A DNA stretch of 55,946 nucleotides from CAYUVA01 sp964448115 [NCBI: uncultured bacterium] (GCA_964448115.1 CAYUVA010000008.1:1-55946), one strand, 5' to 3'. Positions 43,805 through 51,844 are shown, counted from the stretch's first letter. Translations and numbers: made by a program. The notes: a model not told the origin generated them from the letters alone.

Positions 43805-44356
43805 TTAAACCTCCGTGCTTACAGTGTCGGTTTTATACTTGTTCAGCTCGACATCAAAGGGGATATACTCCCGATTGTCGATCACGCAAATAACAACTTC
43901 CTCGAGGCTCTCGTTGCCGTGCAAGAAGATATAGAGCGTTTCCAGCATCACCTTTGCGCAGACATCGAGCGGGATGGCGTAGAATCCGGCTCCCATTGCA
44001 GGATAGGCGACCTGCTTGATCCCGTTTTCAATAGCGATCTTAAGCGATGAGAGCATAGTATCCCTCAGCTTCCTCTCGGTATCTTCCTCGTTGAACTTGG
44101 GTCCAACCGCGTGAATGATATGCTTGGCTTTAAGCTCGCCGGCTGTTGAGAGCACCGCTTTGGTCGTTTCTACCGGTGCCAGCTTCTCCAGCTCTCTTTG
44201 TATGCTCGGACCTCCCCTGACGCTGATCGCATTTCCGAATCCAGCGCCCAGCTTCAGGTCATTGGTTGCGTAATAGATAAACGCCTCGAAGGGTTGATCG
44301 GTGATATCTGCTATCATCAGCTTGATCTTTGTTCGATTGAACATCGTTTCTCGCAT
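43805..44356 (-). CDS. Macro-domain protein with an altered ADP-ribose-binding motif
   Basis: The 183-aa protein starts at ATG 44356 (AAAGGAGAGGTT just before it) rather than at the ATG 21 bases upstream. Macro-domain features are IADITDQPFEAFIYYATNDL (about 13-32), GAGFGNAISVRGGPSIQREL, HIIHAVGP (about 84-91) and YPAMGAGFYAIP (about 120-131). The catalytic NAAN motif of O-acetyl-ADP-ribose or ADP-ribosyl hydrolases reads YATN, with Thr at the key Asn position, so it may bind rather than cleave ADP-ribose-like ligands. Its place between an Rrf2 regulator and redox subunits is unusual. Confidence 0.85.
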   Translation of the reverse strand: MRETMFNRTKIKLMIADITDQPFEAFIYYATNDLKLGAGFGNAISVRGGPSIQRELEKLAPVETTKAVLSTAGELKAKHIIHAVGPKFNEEDTERKLRDTMLSSLKIAIENGIKQVAYPAMGAGFYAIPLDVCAKVMLETLYIFLHGNESLEEVVICVIDNREYIPFDVELNKYKTDTVSTEV

Positions 44357-44406
44357 AACCTCTCCTTTGCCTTGCATTGCTGTTGTTTGAATTGCATTTT
44401 AATTAT

Positions 44407-44886
44407 CTATTCAGTTGGTTTGACCATTGCCCTATTTACCTCCGAGTACCTGGCAAGCTCGCTGGAAAGCTCTTTTACACAGTCCTTGGATGCCAAGTCC
44501 TTGAGGGTGTACTCGTTGAGCACATCTATAATCTTGTGGTTGATCAAGCACCATACGAGACGGCATACGCAGTAGTCCGCGGACATGCAGTTATCTATGT
44601 TCTCGACGCAGTCAGTGATATTGATCGCTCCAATGGTTGCCTGTACGATGTCGCCTATGGTTATCTGGGAGGCTGGCCTTTTCAGCACATAACCACCTTT
44701 CTTGCCGGAAAAGCCCTTAATAAGGTCGCTGCTTTTAAGAGCCATTGCCAGTTGCTCCAGGTATTTCCTTGAGATGCGGGTTCTGATGGCTATGTCGTGT
44801 AGCGAGACCGGCTGGTTATCGATCGAGTGCTTGTTGATGTCGAGCAGCATCCTTACCGCATACCTCGCCCTGGTTGAGAGCCTCAC
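44407..44886 (-). CDS. Rrf2-family transcriptional regulator, probably Fe-S binding
   Basis: The 159-aa protein starts at GTG 44886 with AAGGA about 8 bases upstream. The winged-helix domain is clear: MRLSTRARYAVRMLLDIN, SLHDIAIRTRISRKYLEQL and GFSGKKGGYVLKRPA. The IscR-like cluster region has cysteines in ITDCVENIDNC and DYCVCRLVWC (about 92-114), enough for an [Fe-S] cluster. It is first in the operon, and an inverted repeat overlapping its -10 box is the likely site of autoregulation. It would sense Fe-S status, redox state or nitrosative stress. Confidence 0.93.
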   Translation of the reverse strand: MRLSTRARYAVRMLLDINKHSIDNQPVSLHDIAIRTRISRKYLEQLAMALKSSDLIKGFSGKKGGYVLKRPASQITIGDIVQATIGAINITDCVENIDNCMSADYCVCRLVWCLINHKIIDVLNEYTLKDLASKDCVKELSSELARYSEVNRAMVKPTE

Positions 44887-44922
44887 TTGATGTTTTCCTT
44901 TCCCTTTTTCATAATCCCTATT

Positions 44923-44972
44923 ATTCCTATCAAATTAGTAGTAATTATAAAAGCTGTTTCTGCATGCGTCAA
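44923..44972 (-). promoter_or_regulatory. Consensus promoter with an Rrf2-type operator
   Basis: On the minus strand, TTGACG (44967-44972) and a perfect TATAAT (44944-44949) are 17 bases apart; transcription would begin near 44937. The inverted repeat ATTCCTA-N9-TAGTAAT (44923-44945 on the plus strand, one mismatch) runs from the -10 past the start site, where a dimeric repressor such as the first gene's product would bind. Confidence 0.65.
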
Positions 44973-45093
44973 GTCAGATCAGATGTTTTTGATAAACAGC
45001 AGCTAAGCGTGCAAGTCTGCGACGGGGCGATTAAGCTGCTTGACTTTATTCGGAGATTCAAGTTGGGTGCATATCTTGGTCGATATAGATTAG

Positions 45094-45330
45094 CTAAGGA
45101 CGAATATCTCAGGCAAGAAAAAGTTGGAACAGATAAGAGAGACCGGCGCTAAGTATGTCGCCGCACCGTGCTCTAACTGCAAACGACAGCTCGGACAGCT
45201 TTTAGAGCACCACAAGACCGGTGTAACCGTGGGTGGTCTGCATGACATTGTATCCAGGGCAATAGTGATTGAGAGCAACCAAACCACGCAAGAACAAAGG
45301 AAAGAGGAGGCGGTGAGGCTTGGGGCTTGA
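45094..45330 (+). pseudogene. Remnant of an HdrD-like protein (C-terminal CCG domain)
   Basis: An open frame gives GAKYVAAPCSNCKRQLGQLL, then HHKTGVTVGGLHDIVSRAIV, which matches the end of HdrD/DsrK-like proteins (compare CAPCSNCKGQIRDL at the end of the 23829-25463 product). The frame is blocked by TAG at 45091, and nothing upstream to the Rrf2 gene shows the rest of the protein. A 5'-truncated relic is most likely. The bases 44887-45093 otherwise hold only the Rrf2 promoter and operator, and 45331-45424 holds repeat-like sequence. Confidence 0.65.
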
Positions 45331-45412
45331 GGTGTGAAGGCTAATACTCATTTAACCACAAAAGCACAAAGATAGTCTAATACATGAGGTGTGAGGTTCA
45401 AGGTTAGAGGAG
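45312..45412. repeat. Repeat-rich spacer (GAGGTGTGAGG and ACCACAAAAGCACAAAG types)
   Basis: GAGGCTTGGGGCTTGAGGTG and GAGGTGTGAGGTTCAAGG flank TAACCACAAAAGCACAAAG (45353-45371). Related pieces occur at 941-950, 25469-25482 and 48656-48682. They fill the gap before the AOR gene. Confidence 0.5.
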
Positions 45413-45424
45413 GAAACAAATGCC

Positions 45425-47272
45425 CTATAAATCTATATCTAGGAGGCCTTTAATCGTCCTTGGGGCAGGGATACCATTTTCATCCCACCCTCGATGAGAG
45501 TAATATTCCCCGACCATGCGCTGAAATGCTTGTTCATCGATCCTCTCGTTCGCCGCGGCACCTAGCGGGGCAGGCTCGGTGAAATACCTCCTGGGCAATG
45601 TATCCTCGGCTTTTTTCATACCTGCCTGTAGGTTATATTGCCTTTCCAAGTCCAGGATATTGTGTGCTATCTCCTTGAGGTTATCCACAGTAAAATCTAT
45701 CCCCACAACAAGTTTAATTAGCTGCGAGAAATGACTGTAATCAAGGAACTGCGGGCTGTTGAAGCCATGACAGATGAACTTGCATATTCCCAGCGCATCG
45801 ACCACTGCATAAAGGTTCTCGTGGAAGTAAACCATATAAGCCTTGTCAACATACTCGGTTGGAGACATACTCACTTTTTTGCCATAGAAACGTTTTTTCA
45901 CCCCCTCGGGCAGGTTTACCATATCCAAGGTAGGGCGATTGCGCAGGTGGTCAGCACCGCGGCTGGATACCCCGATGCCCAAAGCAAAACTCTTCATATA
46001 ACGAACATCATGGGGATCGCTCTGTGGCAAACCCTTTACAGCGATCAGATAATCACTGGCTCCTTGGGGTAGGCGTTTACCAGCGCTGCTGCCATCAGCG
46101 AGCAGATCCCCGATCCCCCTTCGCATGGCTATGTCATCAAGCATGCGGTTAACCAGCTCGTAATCGCCGAATTCAAAGGGATGCTCGGGTTGATATTCTC
46201 CCAGCAATCCCTTTTGCGATAACTCGATAGACCAGGCGATTATGCTGCCGGCGGATGAAGTATCCAAGCCTAGTCGATTACACTTATTATTCAGGGCAAC
46301 AACCTTCTTGGGATCGGTAATTCCGCAATTAGCGCCCAGAAGCCCCAGGCTGGAGTACTCTGGTCCCTCGCCACCGAGCTTATTTCGATGCCTGCAATGA
46401 ACGAAGCAGCCATAGCAGGGAAGCATCTTCTCTGATAGCTGTTTGAAGTTTTGGCAGCTCAGGTCATCTGAGGTCTGGTTGAGCATCGAGTTATTGGTGC
46501 GAATTGCACCCAATGCGTTGGAGGCATCGAAGAGCATGGCGGTCCCGTATTTACTGAACTGGCGATAGGTCAACGAACCCTTGATATAATCGATAAGTTC
46601 CAGGTTTCGCTCCATGAGCATCCTGGGGTTTGCCACCTTGAAGGCAGTATCACCCATAGCCACGATCGCCTTGATGTTCTTGGAACCCATAACCGCACCC
46701 AGTCCACACCTGCCGGCTGCGTTTTTAATATCGCTGATGATGGCGGCAAATCGGCACAGGTTCTCCCCAGCACGACCGATGACCAGGATCTCAGCCCCTT
46801 TGCCAAGCTGTTGGCGAAGCGCTAGCTGGGCATCGACCGTATCCGATCCCCATAATTCAGGCATCGGCACCAGCTCTACCTTGTCCTTCTCGATAGCCAG
46901 AATGCTTGGCTTGGGAGCTTTCCCGAGAATGATCGCTGCCAGGTAACCCAACCCACGCAGCTTGGCGCCGAAGTAGCCACCGATGTTTGAGTCTCCAAGG
47001 TAACCCGTTTCCGGGGACCTGGCAGTGATGTTCATCCGAGCAGCGCATATCACCCCGCTGCCGGTCAGCAGTCCAGGGGATATTATCAGCGGATTATCAG
47101 GCGAAAACGGCTCGATATCCGGCTTGTGAAACCTGTTGAGGAGAAATACGCCCAAACCCCTACCGCCGAGGAAACCCCTTATTATTTTCCTATCAGCCCG
47201 CCTTTTTGTATAGGAGTTACTGGTAAGATCGATGATGGCTAGCTTATCTTGAAGATCTATGTTCGGTCGCAT
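45425..47272 (-). CDS. Aldehyde:ferredoxin oxidoreductase family (tungsten enzyme)
   Basis: The protein is 615 aa from ATG 47272 (MRPNIDLQDK), preferred because AORs normally begin about ten residues before the DLT segment; an ATG 8 codons upstream is also possible. GGRGLGVFLLN and the pterin-binding region RSPETGYLGDSNIGGYFG (about 83-100) are typical. The [4Fe-4S] ligands are CYGCFVHC (about 284-291) plus a late Cys in DALGICKFICHG. Such enzymes oxidise aldehydes, or reduce acids, using ferredoxin and a tungstopterin cofactor. It is divergent from the dehydratase operon and shares its promoter region. The substrate is unknown. Confidence 0.93.
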   Translation of the reverse strand: MRPNIDLQDKLAIIDLTSNSYTKRRADRKIIRGFLGGRGLGVFLLNRFHKPDIEPFSPDNPLIISPGLLTGSGVICAARMNITARSPETGYLGDSNIGGYFGAKLRGLGYLAAIILGKAPKPSILAIEKDKVELVPMPELWGSDTVDAQLALRQQLGKGAEILVIGRAGENLCRFAAIISDIKNAAGRCGLGAVMGSKNIKAIVAMGDTAFKVANPRMLMERNLELIDYIKGSLTYRQFSKYGTAMLFDASNALGAIRTNNSMLNQTSDDLSCQNFKQLSEKMLPCYGCFVHCRHRNKLGGEGPEYSSLGLLGANCGITDPKKVVALNNKCNRLGLDTSSAGSIIAWSIELSQKGLLGEYQPEHPFEFGDYELVNRMLDDIAMRRGIGDLLADGSSAGKRLPQGASDYLIAVKGLPQSDPHDVRYMKSFALGIGVSSRGADHLRNRPTLDMVNLPEGVKKRFYGKKVSMSPTEYVDKAYMVYFHENLYAVVDALGICKFICHGFNSPQFLDYSHFSQLIKLVVGIDFTVDNLKEIAHNILDLERQYNLQAGMKKAEDTLPRRYFTEPAPLGAAANERIDEQAFQRMVGEYYSHRGWDENGIPAPRTIKGLLDIDL

Positions 47273-47370
47273 GGTTGATTCCCTACCTGTTTGCATTTTA
47301 CCTTATTCATCGAGTTTGTCTATTTGCCTATGCCTAAATTGCCTGGATTATTTAGTTCAAAGAGGCTGTT

Positions 47371-47400
47371 ATTGTAATTTGGTACCTTAAAATGTAAATA
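47371..47400. promoter_or_regulatory. Overlapping, opposed promoters for AOR and the dehydratase operon
   Basis: Plus strand: TTGTAA (47372-47377), 17 bases, TAAATA (47395-47400). Minus strand: TTTACA (47393-47398), 16 bases, TACAAT (47371-47376). The two occupy the same 30 bases, so polymerase can use only one at a time. The plus-strand start would fall at about 47407, right at the ATG of the next gene. Confidence 0.45.
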
Positions 47401-47407
47401 TATCGCC

Positions 47408-48538
47408 ATGATGAAAGAAGACCTGTTAGGACAACTCGAAAGTATTGCTGAAAAGCCCTCCCTCTACCTGCGAGAACTTAAGGAAAAGTATTCCCAGAAG
47501 ATCGCGCTGAACTTTTGTTCCTATACACCAGTGGAGATCTTCCATTCCTTCGGTATCCATACAGCGCGATTCATCAGCACCCCCAAGGAGATCCATAAAG
47601 CAGACATCCACCTGCAAAGCTATAGCTGTAACTATGCCCGAAATGCATTAGAAGCCTTTCTGTCGGATGAATATGATTTCGTTGATGCAGTCATCTTTCC
47701 GCAATGTTGCGATACCCTGCAATCCCTGTCCGATATCTTCGAGGTAAATGAACTAGGCAATAAGGTGTACCACATCCCTCTGCCACTCACCTTTGACAGC
47801 GAGGCAGCAAGAAAATACACGCAAGCCGTGCTCAGCGAGCTTTTCCAAAACCTGGAGCACCAACAAGGGATAGATTATGCTCCAAAGAACCTGCTCAATT
47901 CCATATCACTGTATGCGAGGTTAAATGCTTCCGTATCCGCACTTTACGATCTACAAGGACAAAAGCCAGGTATATTGAGCAGCCGACAACTGCATCAGGT
48001 GGCAAGGGCAGCAATGACCATGCCAGTTGAGAAGGCTATTAAGCTTCTCGAACAGCTTGCCCAAGAGCTTGAGGAAGCGCCATTTGAGGGCAGCGACAGC
48101 CGCAGCAGGCTATTTATCAGCGGAAGCAACCTCGACTCAGCCAAGATAATGGGGCTTATCGATCAGCTAGGTGGCGTGGTAGTCGATGATGACCTTTGCT
48201 TTGGAAGGCGCACCTTTGAGCCTAAATCGAACGCTGGCGGTGAACCACTACAAGTACTCATCGAAAACTATGCAAGCAGGATCAACTGCCCCTGCCGACA
48301 CACCGAGCAGGATCGCCGAATCAACGCGGTCATCAAGCGAGGTAGGCGATGTAATGTCAATGGATTCATCTTTTTGCTCCAGAAGTTCTGCGAGCCGCAC
48401 TACTTCGACTATCCGCGATTTAAGAATAAGCTCAAGGAGGCTGGGATACCGACAACCCTGATCGAGCTGGAAAGCTCGGCAAGAGGACTGGAACAAATAA
48501 GAACCAGGCTGCAAGCCTTCATGGAGATGATAAGATGA
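47408..48538 (+). CDS. 2-hydroxyacyl-CoA dehydratase/benzoyl-CoA reductase-like subunit (HgdB/BcrC type)
   Basis: The 376-aa protein shows the family pattern: IALNFCSYTPVEIFHSFGIH (about 31-50), the cluster-site cysteines SYSCNYARNALEAFL (about 77-91) and FPQCCDTLQSLSDIF, then LFISGSNLDS, VVVDDDLCFGRR (about 258-269) and FIFLLQKFCEPHYFDYPRFK. The cysteines can hold the [4Fe-4S] cluster of a radical-type dehydratase or of a class I benzoyl-CoA reductase. ATG codons at 47408 and 47411 are both possible, with no ribosome-binding site. With the next two genes it forms a dehydratase-plus-activase set. Confidence 0.88.
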   Translation: MMKEDLLGQLESIAEKPSLYLRELKEKYSQKIALNFCSYTPVEIFHSFGIHTARFISTPKEIHKADIHLQSYSCNYARNALEAFLSDEYDFVDAVIFPQCCDTLQSLSDIFEVNELGNKVYHIPLPLTFDSEAARKYTQAVLSELFQNLEHQQGIDYAPKNLLNSISLYARLNASVSALYDLQGQKPGILSSRQLHQVARAAMTMPVEKAIKLLEQLAQELEEAPFEGSDSRSRLFISGSNLDSAKIMGLIDQLGGVVVDDDLCFGRRTFEPKSNAGGEPLQVLIENYASRINCPCRHTEQDRRINAVIKRGRRCNVNGFIFLLQKFCEPHYFDYPRFKNKLKEAGIPTTLIELESSARGLEQIRTRLQAFMEMIR

Positions 48539-48563
48539 GTACGAGGTGCAAGGAAGGAAATCT

Positions 48564-48682
48564 CACGCAAAGACGCAAAGGACGCCCTCTCTCGAAGGCG
48601 GGGGATGCAAAGAATGAAGAGGATCGTCTGTCATTGTATCACGGTATCACTTCTTCTTTGTGTCCTTGTGCCTTTGTGGTTC
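48564..48682. repeat. Dispersed intergenic repeats, copy 2
   Basis: CACGCAAAGACGCAAAG (48564-48580) is the reverse complement of the copy at 26106. TTTGTGTCCTTGTGCCTTTG (from about 48657) is the related type. They lie in the 206-base gap between the two dehydratase subunit genes, which holds no other site. Confidence 0.7.
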
Positions 48683-48744
48683 AAGAACCCTCAAGCCTCA
48701 ATATTATTCCACAGTATTAAGGTAGCACATTAACAAGCTAAACT

Positions 48745-49950
48745 ATGAGTGAAGTAAAGATAAACAAGCTGGAAACGAGAAGGAAGCTCAATGAGCTGAT
48801 GACGCGATACTACGGCGCTGCCAAGATGTCCGAGGGGAGCAACCAGAAGATCGCCTGGATAACCAGCGGCGGACCAGTGGAATTCCTCTATGCGATGGAT
48901 ATCATCCCCATCTACCCGGAGAACCACGGCGCCATGTGCGGCATCACCAGGAAGACACCAGGACTCAAGGATACGGCAGAGGAACTAGGCTACAGCAGGG
49001 ACCTTTGCTCTTATGCGACCGGCGACATCGGAGATGCGGTCAGCAAGAAAGGTCCCATAATGGGATTGCCCAAGCCTGACCTCTTGGTATGCAGCAACAA
49101 TATCTGCGGCACGGTAACCAAGTGGTACGAAGTGCTGGCTGACATGTTCGATGTGCCTTTGGTCTTCCTCGATACACCCTTCATCCACGGTCATACCCCA
49201 CCATACCTGAAGGATTACCTGAGAAAGCAGTTCGACTACTATATCGCGGCTATCGAGCAGGTTACAGGGAAGCGCTTTGCTCATGACCGCTTCATTGAGG
49301 TCTCCCGGCTCTCAGCCGAGGCGGTGATCCTGTGGGGCGAGGTGCTCAAGAAAAGTGCCCACAAGCCAGCGCCGCTCAACTGCTTCGATGCCTTCATCCA
49401 CATGGCTCCGATAGTTACCCTTAGGGGGACTGATATGTGTGTCGAGTACTACAAGACCTTGCTGGCTGAACTCGATGACCGCATTGCAAAAGGTATCGGC
49501 AGCATCGATAATGAGAAATACAGGCTGCTTTGGGACAACATCCCTATCTGGTACGAGATGAAGAGCCTCTTTACTGCTTTTGCCAGCTATGGCGCTTGCC
49601 TGGTGGCAGATACATACACAAACGCATGGACATTCGAGGACATGAACCCGGATGATCCGCTGGAGAGCTTCTCCAGGGCATACTCGGAGGTCTATCTGAA
49701 TCTGGATCTGAAGCGCAAGCTCAAGCGGATAAAGGAGCTGGCTGAGATTTACCAGGTGCAGGGACTTGTCTTGCACAGCAATCGAAGCTGCAAGCCTTAC
49801 TCCTTCGGGCAGCTCGATATCCAGCATCGAATAAGGAAAGAGCTTGGCATCTCCACCCTGTTCATCGAGGCAGACATGGCAGACAGCCGCTGCTATTCAA
49901 GGGCACAAACCGAGACGCGCATACAGGCATTCATAGAATCGCTCGGTTAA
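48745..49950 (+). CDS. 2-hydroxyacyl-CoA dehydratase/benzoyl-CoA reductase-like subunit (HgdA/BcrB type)
   Basis: The 401-aa protein has ITSGGPVEFLYAMDIIPIYP (about 35-54), ENHGAMCGITRKTPG, SRDLCSYATGDIGD and LLVCSNNICGTVTKWYEVLA (about 112-131), the last giving cluster ligands, followed by LDTPFIHGHTPPYL. A late HSNRSCKPYSFGQLDIQHRI with FIEADMADSRCYS matches the HgdA/BcrB/BadE pattern. It pairs with the 376-aa subunit to form the catalytic heterodimer. The activase gene follows after 26 bases. Whether the substrate is a 2-hydroxyacyl-CoA or an aromatic acyl-CoA cannot be told here. Confidence 0.9.
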   Translation: MSEVKINKLETRRKLNELMTRYYGAAKMSEGSNQKIAWITSGGPVEFLYAMDIIPIYPENHGAMCGITRKTPGLKDTAEELGYSRDLCSYATGDIGDAVSKKGPIMGLPKPDLLVCSNNICGTVTKWYEVLADMFDVPLVFLDTPFIHGHTPPYLKDYLRKQFDYYIAAIEQVTGKRFAHDRFIEVSRLSAEAVILWGEVLKKSAHKPAPLNCFDAFIHMAPIVTLRGTDMCVEYYKTLLAELDDRIAKGIGSIDNEKYRLLWDNIPIWYEMKSLFTAFASYGACLVADTYTNAWTFEDMNPDDPLESFSRAYSEVYLNLDLKRKLKRIKELAEIYQVQGLVLHSNRSCKPYSFGQLDIQHRIRKELGISTLFIEADMADSRCYSRAQTETRIQAFIESLG

Positions 49951-49976
49951 CAAACAACATCACCTGCAATAAGGTC

Positions 49977-50774
49977 ATGAAAAGGGATGATCCAGAATAC
50001 TATCTCGGTATCGACATAGGCTCGGTTACATCAAAGGCTGTGCTTTTGGACCAGCGAGCCAACATGGTAACATCCATGGTAATGTTTTCCGGAACCGACT
50101 TGGGTCGAACCTCGGAGTCCTTGCTCGATACGGTTCTACGAAGTAGCCGCATCAATGAAAAAAAGATTAGATCAGCCATCTCTACTGGCTATGGCAGAAG
50201 ATCGGTTGCTTATGCCACTAGAGATGTCAGCGAGATAAGCTGCCATGCAGTCGGGGTCAAACATCTTTTTCCCTCAGCACGAAGCATCATCGACATAGGT
50301 GGGCAGGACTCCAAGGCGATCCTTATGAACCAACAGGGCAAGGTGATCGACTTTATAATGAATGATAAATGCGCTGCCGGGACCGGTAGGTTCCTGGAGG
50401 TGATGGCAAGGGTGCTCGAAGTAGGGATCACCGAGCTTGCTGACCTGAGCGCCACCGCCGACCAGGATGTGCAGATAAGCAATACCTGCACGGTCTTTGC
50501 AGAGTCGGAGGTGATCTCGCTTCTGTCCCAAGGTGTGGCAAAGGAGAACCTGGCAAAGGCAGTACACAATGCTATTGCCCGGCGCGCCTTGGGAATGGCG
50601 CGAAGAATAGGGATCCTGGAGCCGTTGGTTCTAACCGGCGGAGTTGCGAGAAATAAGGCTATCATCGCTGCAATCCGCCAGGCTTCAAGGATGAGCGAGA
50701 TCCTAGTCCCGCGTAACCCGCAGGTTACCGGTGCGCTTGGGGCTGCTCTACTTGCGCTTAGGGCTCAACAGTGA
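49977..50774 (+). CDS. Acyl-CoA dehydratase activase (HgdC/BadF/BcrA ATPase family)
   Basis: The 265-aa ASKHA-fold ATPase injects one electron, at the cost of ATP, into its partner dehydratase or reductase. Motifs are YLGIDIGSVTSKAVLLD (about 8-24), IDIGGQDSKAI (about 102-112) and LVLTGGVARN (about 219-228). The two cluster-bridging cysteines are in NDKCAAGTG (about 132) and SNTCTVFAESE (about 171), so a homodimer would hold a single [4Fe-4S] cluster. AAGG precedes the ATG by a few bases. One activase copy is typical of 2-hydroxyacyl-CoA dehydratases; class I benzoyl-CoA reductases usually have two. Confidence 0.94.
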   Translation: MKRDDPEYYLGIDIGSVTSKAVLLDQRANMVTSMVMFSGTDLGRTSESLLDTVLRSSRINEKKIRSAISTGYGRRSVAYATRDVSEISCHAVGVKHLFPSARSIIDIGGQDSKAILMNQQGKVIDFIMNDKCAAGTGRFLEVMARVLEVGITELADLSATADQDVQISNTCTVFAESEVISLLSQGVAKENLAKAVHNAIARRALGMARRIGILEPLVLTGGVARNKAIIAAIRQASRMSEILVPRNPQVTGALGAALLALRAQQ

Positions 50775-50812
50775 TAAAGATACTGCGACTTGATAAAAAG
50801 GAGTGATCTGAA

Positions 50813-51688
50813 ATGACAACAGGAAAAGACTGCAACACCTGCTCTGAGACAGGATGCTCAGCCAAGAACCGCAAAAGTGATGAGACCGATCAGCAGTTTG
50901 CTGAAAGACAAGCTATTCAATCCAGACTTTGCCAGGTTAAACATATAGTGATGGTGCTATCCGGCAAGGGCGGGGTAGGAAAGAGCACCATCGCTGCTAA
51001 TGTGGCAATGGCATTAGCGATGAAGGATAAGGCGGTGGGATTGCTTGATATAGATATCCACGGACCGAGCATTCCCAAGCTGTTCAACCTGGTCGGCGAG
51101 AAGGTAAAAGCGACCAAGGATTATGTTTATCCAGTCGGATACAGCGAGTATAACCTGAAGATCATGTCGATAGATTTCATGCTCCCGGATAAGGATACCG
51201 CCATTATCTGGCGAGGACCTCTTAAATACCAGGCGATCAAGCAACTGCTGCGCGACACCGAGTGGGGCAAACTGGACTTTTTGATAGTCGATTCACCGCC
51301 TGGAACCGGCGATGAGCCTTTAACTATAGCGCAGTTACTCCCCCAGGCAGATGGAGCTTTAATCGTAACCACCCCGCAGGATCTCTCGATCATCGATGTG
51401 AGGAAATCGATTAACTTTGCACGCAAGGTGGGACTTAAAGTTATCGGCGTCATAGAGAACATGAGCGGTTTCATCTGCCCGCACTGCAACAAGGAGGTCG
51501 ATATCTTCAAAAGCGGCGGGGGTAAGAAGATGGCGCTGGATATGAATGTTCCATACCTGGGGCGAATCCCTATTGACCCGGAGCTTACAAATGCCAGCGA
51601 CTCAGGGAAACCCTATACCCGTTTCTTCGAGGATAGTCATACAAGGCGATCCTTCGATAAGATAGTCCAGACATTGATTGAACTTTAA
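50813..51688 (+). CDS. Mrp/NBP35-family Fe-S cluster carrier ATPase
   Basis: The 291-aa protein has an N-terminal Cys-rich tail (KDCNTCSETGCSAK), Walker A LSGKGGVGKST (about 49-59), GLLDIDIHGPSIPKLF (about 77-92), VDSPPGTGDEPL, and the cluster-binding pair ICPHCNKE (about 222-229). This is the ApbC/Mrp type that builds or carries [4Fe-4S] clusters. AAGGAG precedes ATG 50813. It lies 38 bases after the activase gene, so it may load clusters into the dehydratase set. The gap that follows holds a 34-bp palindrome. Confidence 0.93.
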   Translation: MTTGKDCNTCSETGCSAKNRKSDETDQQFAERQAIQSRLCQVKHIVMVLSGKGGVGKSTIAANVAMALAMKDKAVGLLDIDIHGPSIPKLFNLVGEKVKATKDYVYPVGYSEYNLKIMSIDFMLPDKDTAIIWRGPLKYQAIKQLLRDTEWGKLDFLIVDSPPGTGDEPLTIAQLLPQADGALIVTTPQDLSIIDVRKSINFARKVGLKVIGVIENMSGFICPHCNKEVDIFKSGGGKKMALDMNVPYLGRIPIDPELTNASDSGKPYTRFFEDSHTRRSFDKIVQTLIEL

Positions 51689-51751
51689 TTGCAACAGAAT
51701 TCGCCTGAGCAATCCGCTTGCATCTGCAAGCTCCAATCAAGAATATGAAGG

Positions 51752-51785
51752 AATTTAACTGTTTCAGCGCTGAAACAGTTAAATT
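51752..51785. repeat. Perfect 34-bp palindrome downstream of mrp
   Basis: AATTTAACTGTTTCAGC (51752-51768) is followed directly by its exact reverse complement (51769-51785). As RNA it would give a 15-bp stem with a GCGC loop. There is no T-run, so it may be a bidirectional terminator of unusual type or a protein-binding site. It lies 64 bases after the mrp stop and upstream of the next promoter. Confidence 0.8.
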
Positions 51786-51814
51786 GGCTCTGTTAGATTG
51801 AATACGAGTCCTGT

Positions 51815-51844
51815 TTGATTATGCCATTCAACTTAATCTATAAT
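51815..51844 (+). promoter_or_regulatory. Promoter of the PpiC lipoprotein gene
   Basis: TTGATT (51815-51820) and a perfect TATAAT (51839-51844) are 18 bases apart; transcription would start near 51851, about 40 bases before ATG 51890. Confidence 0.55.
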
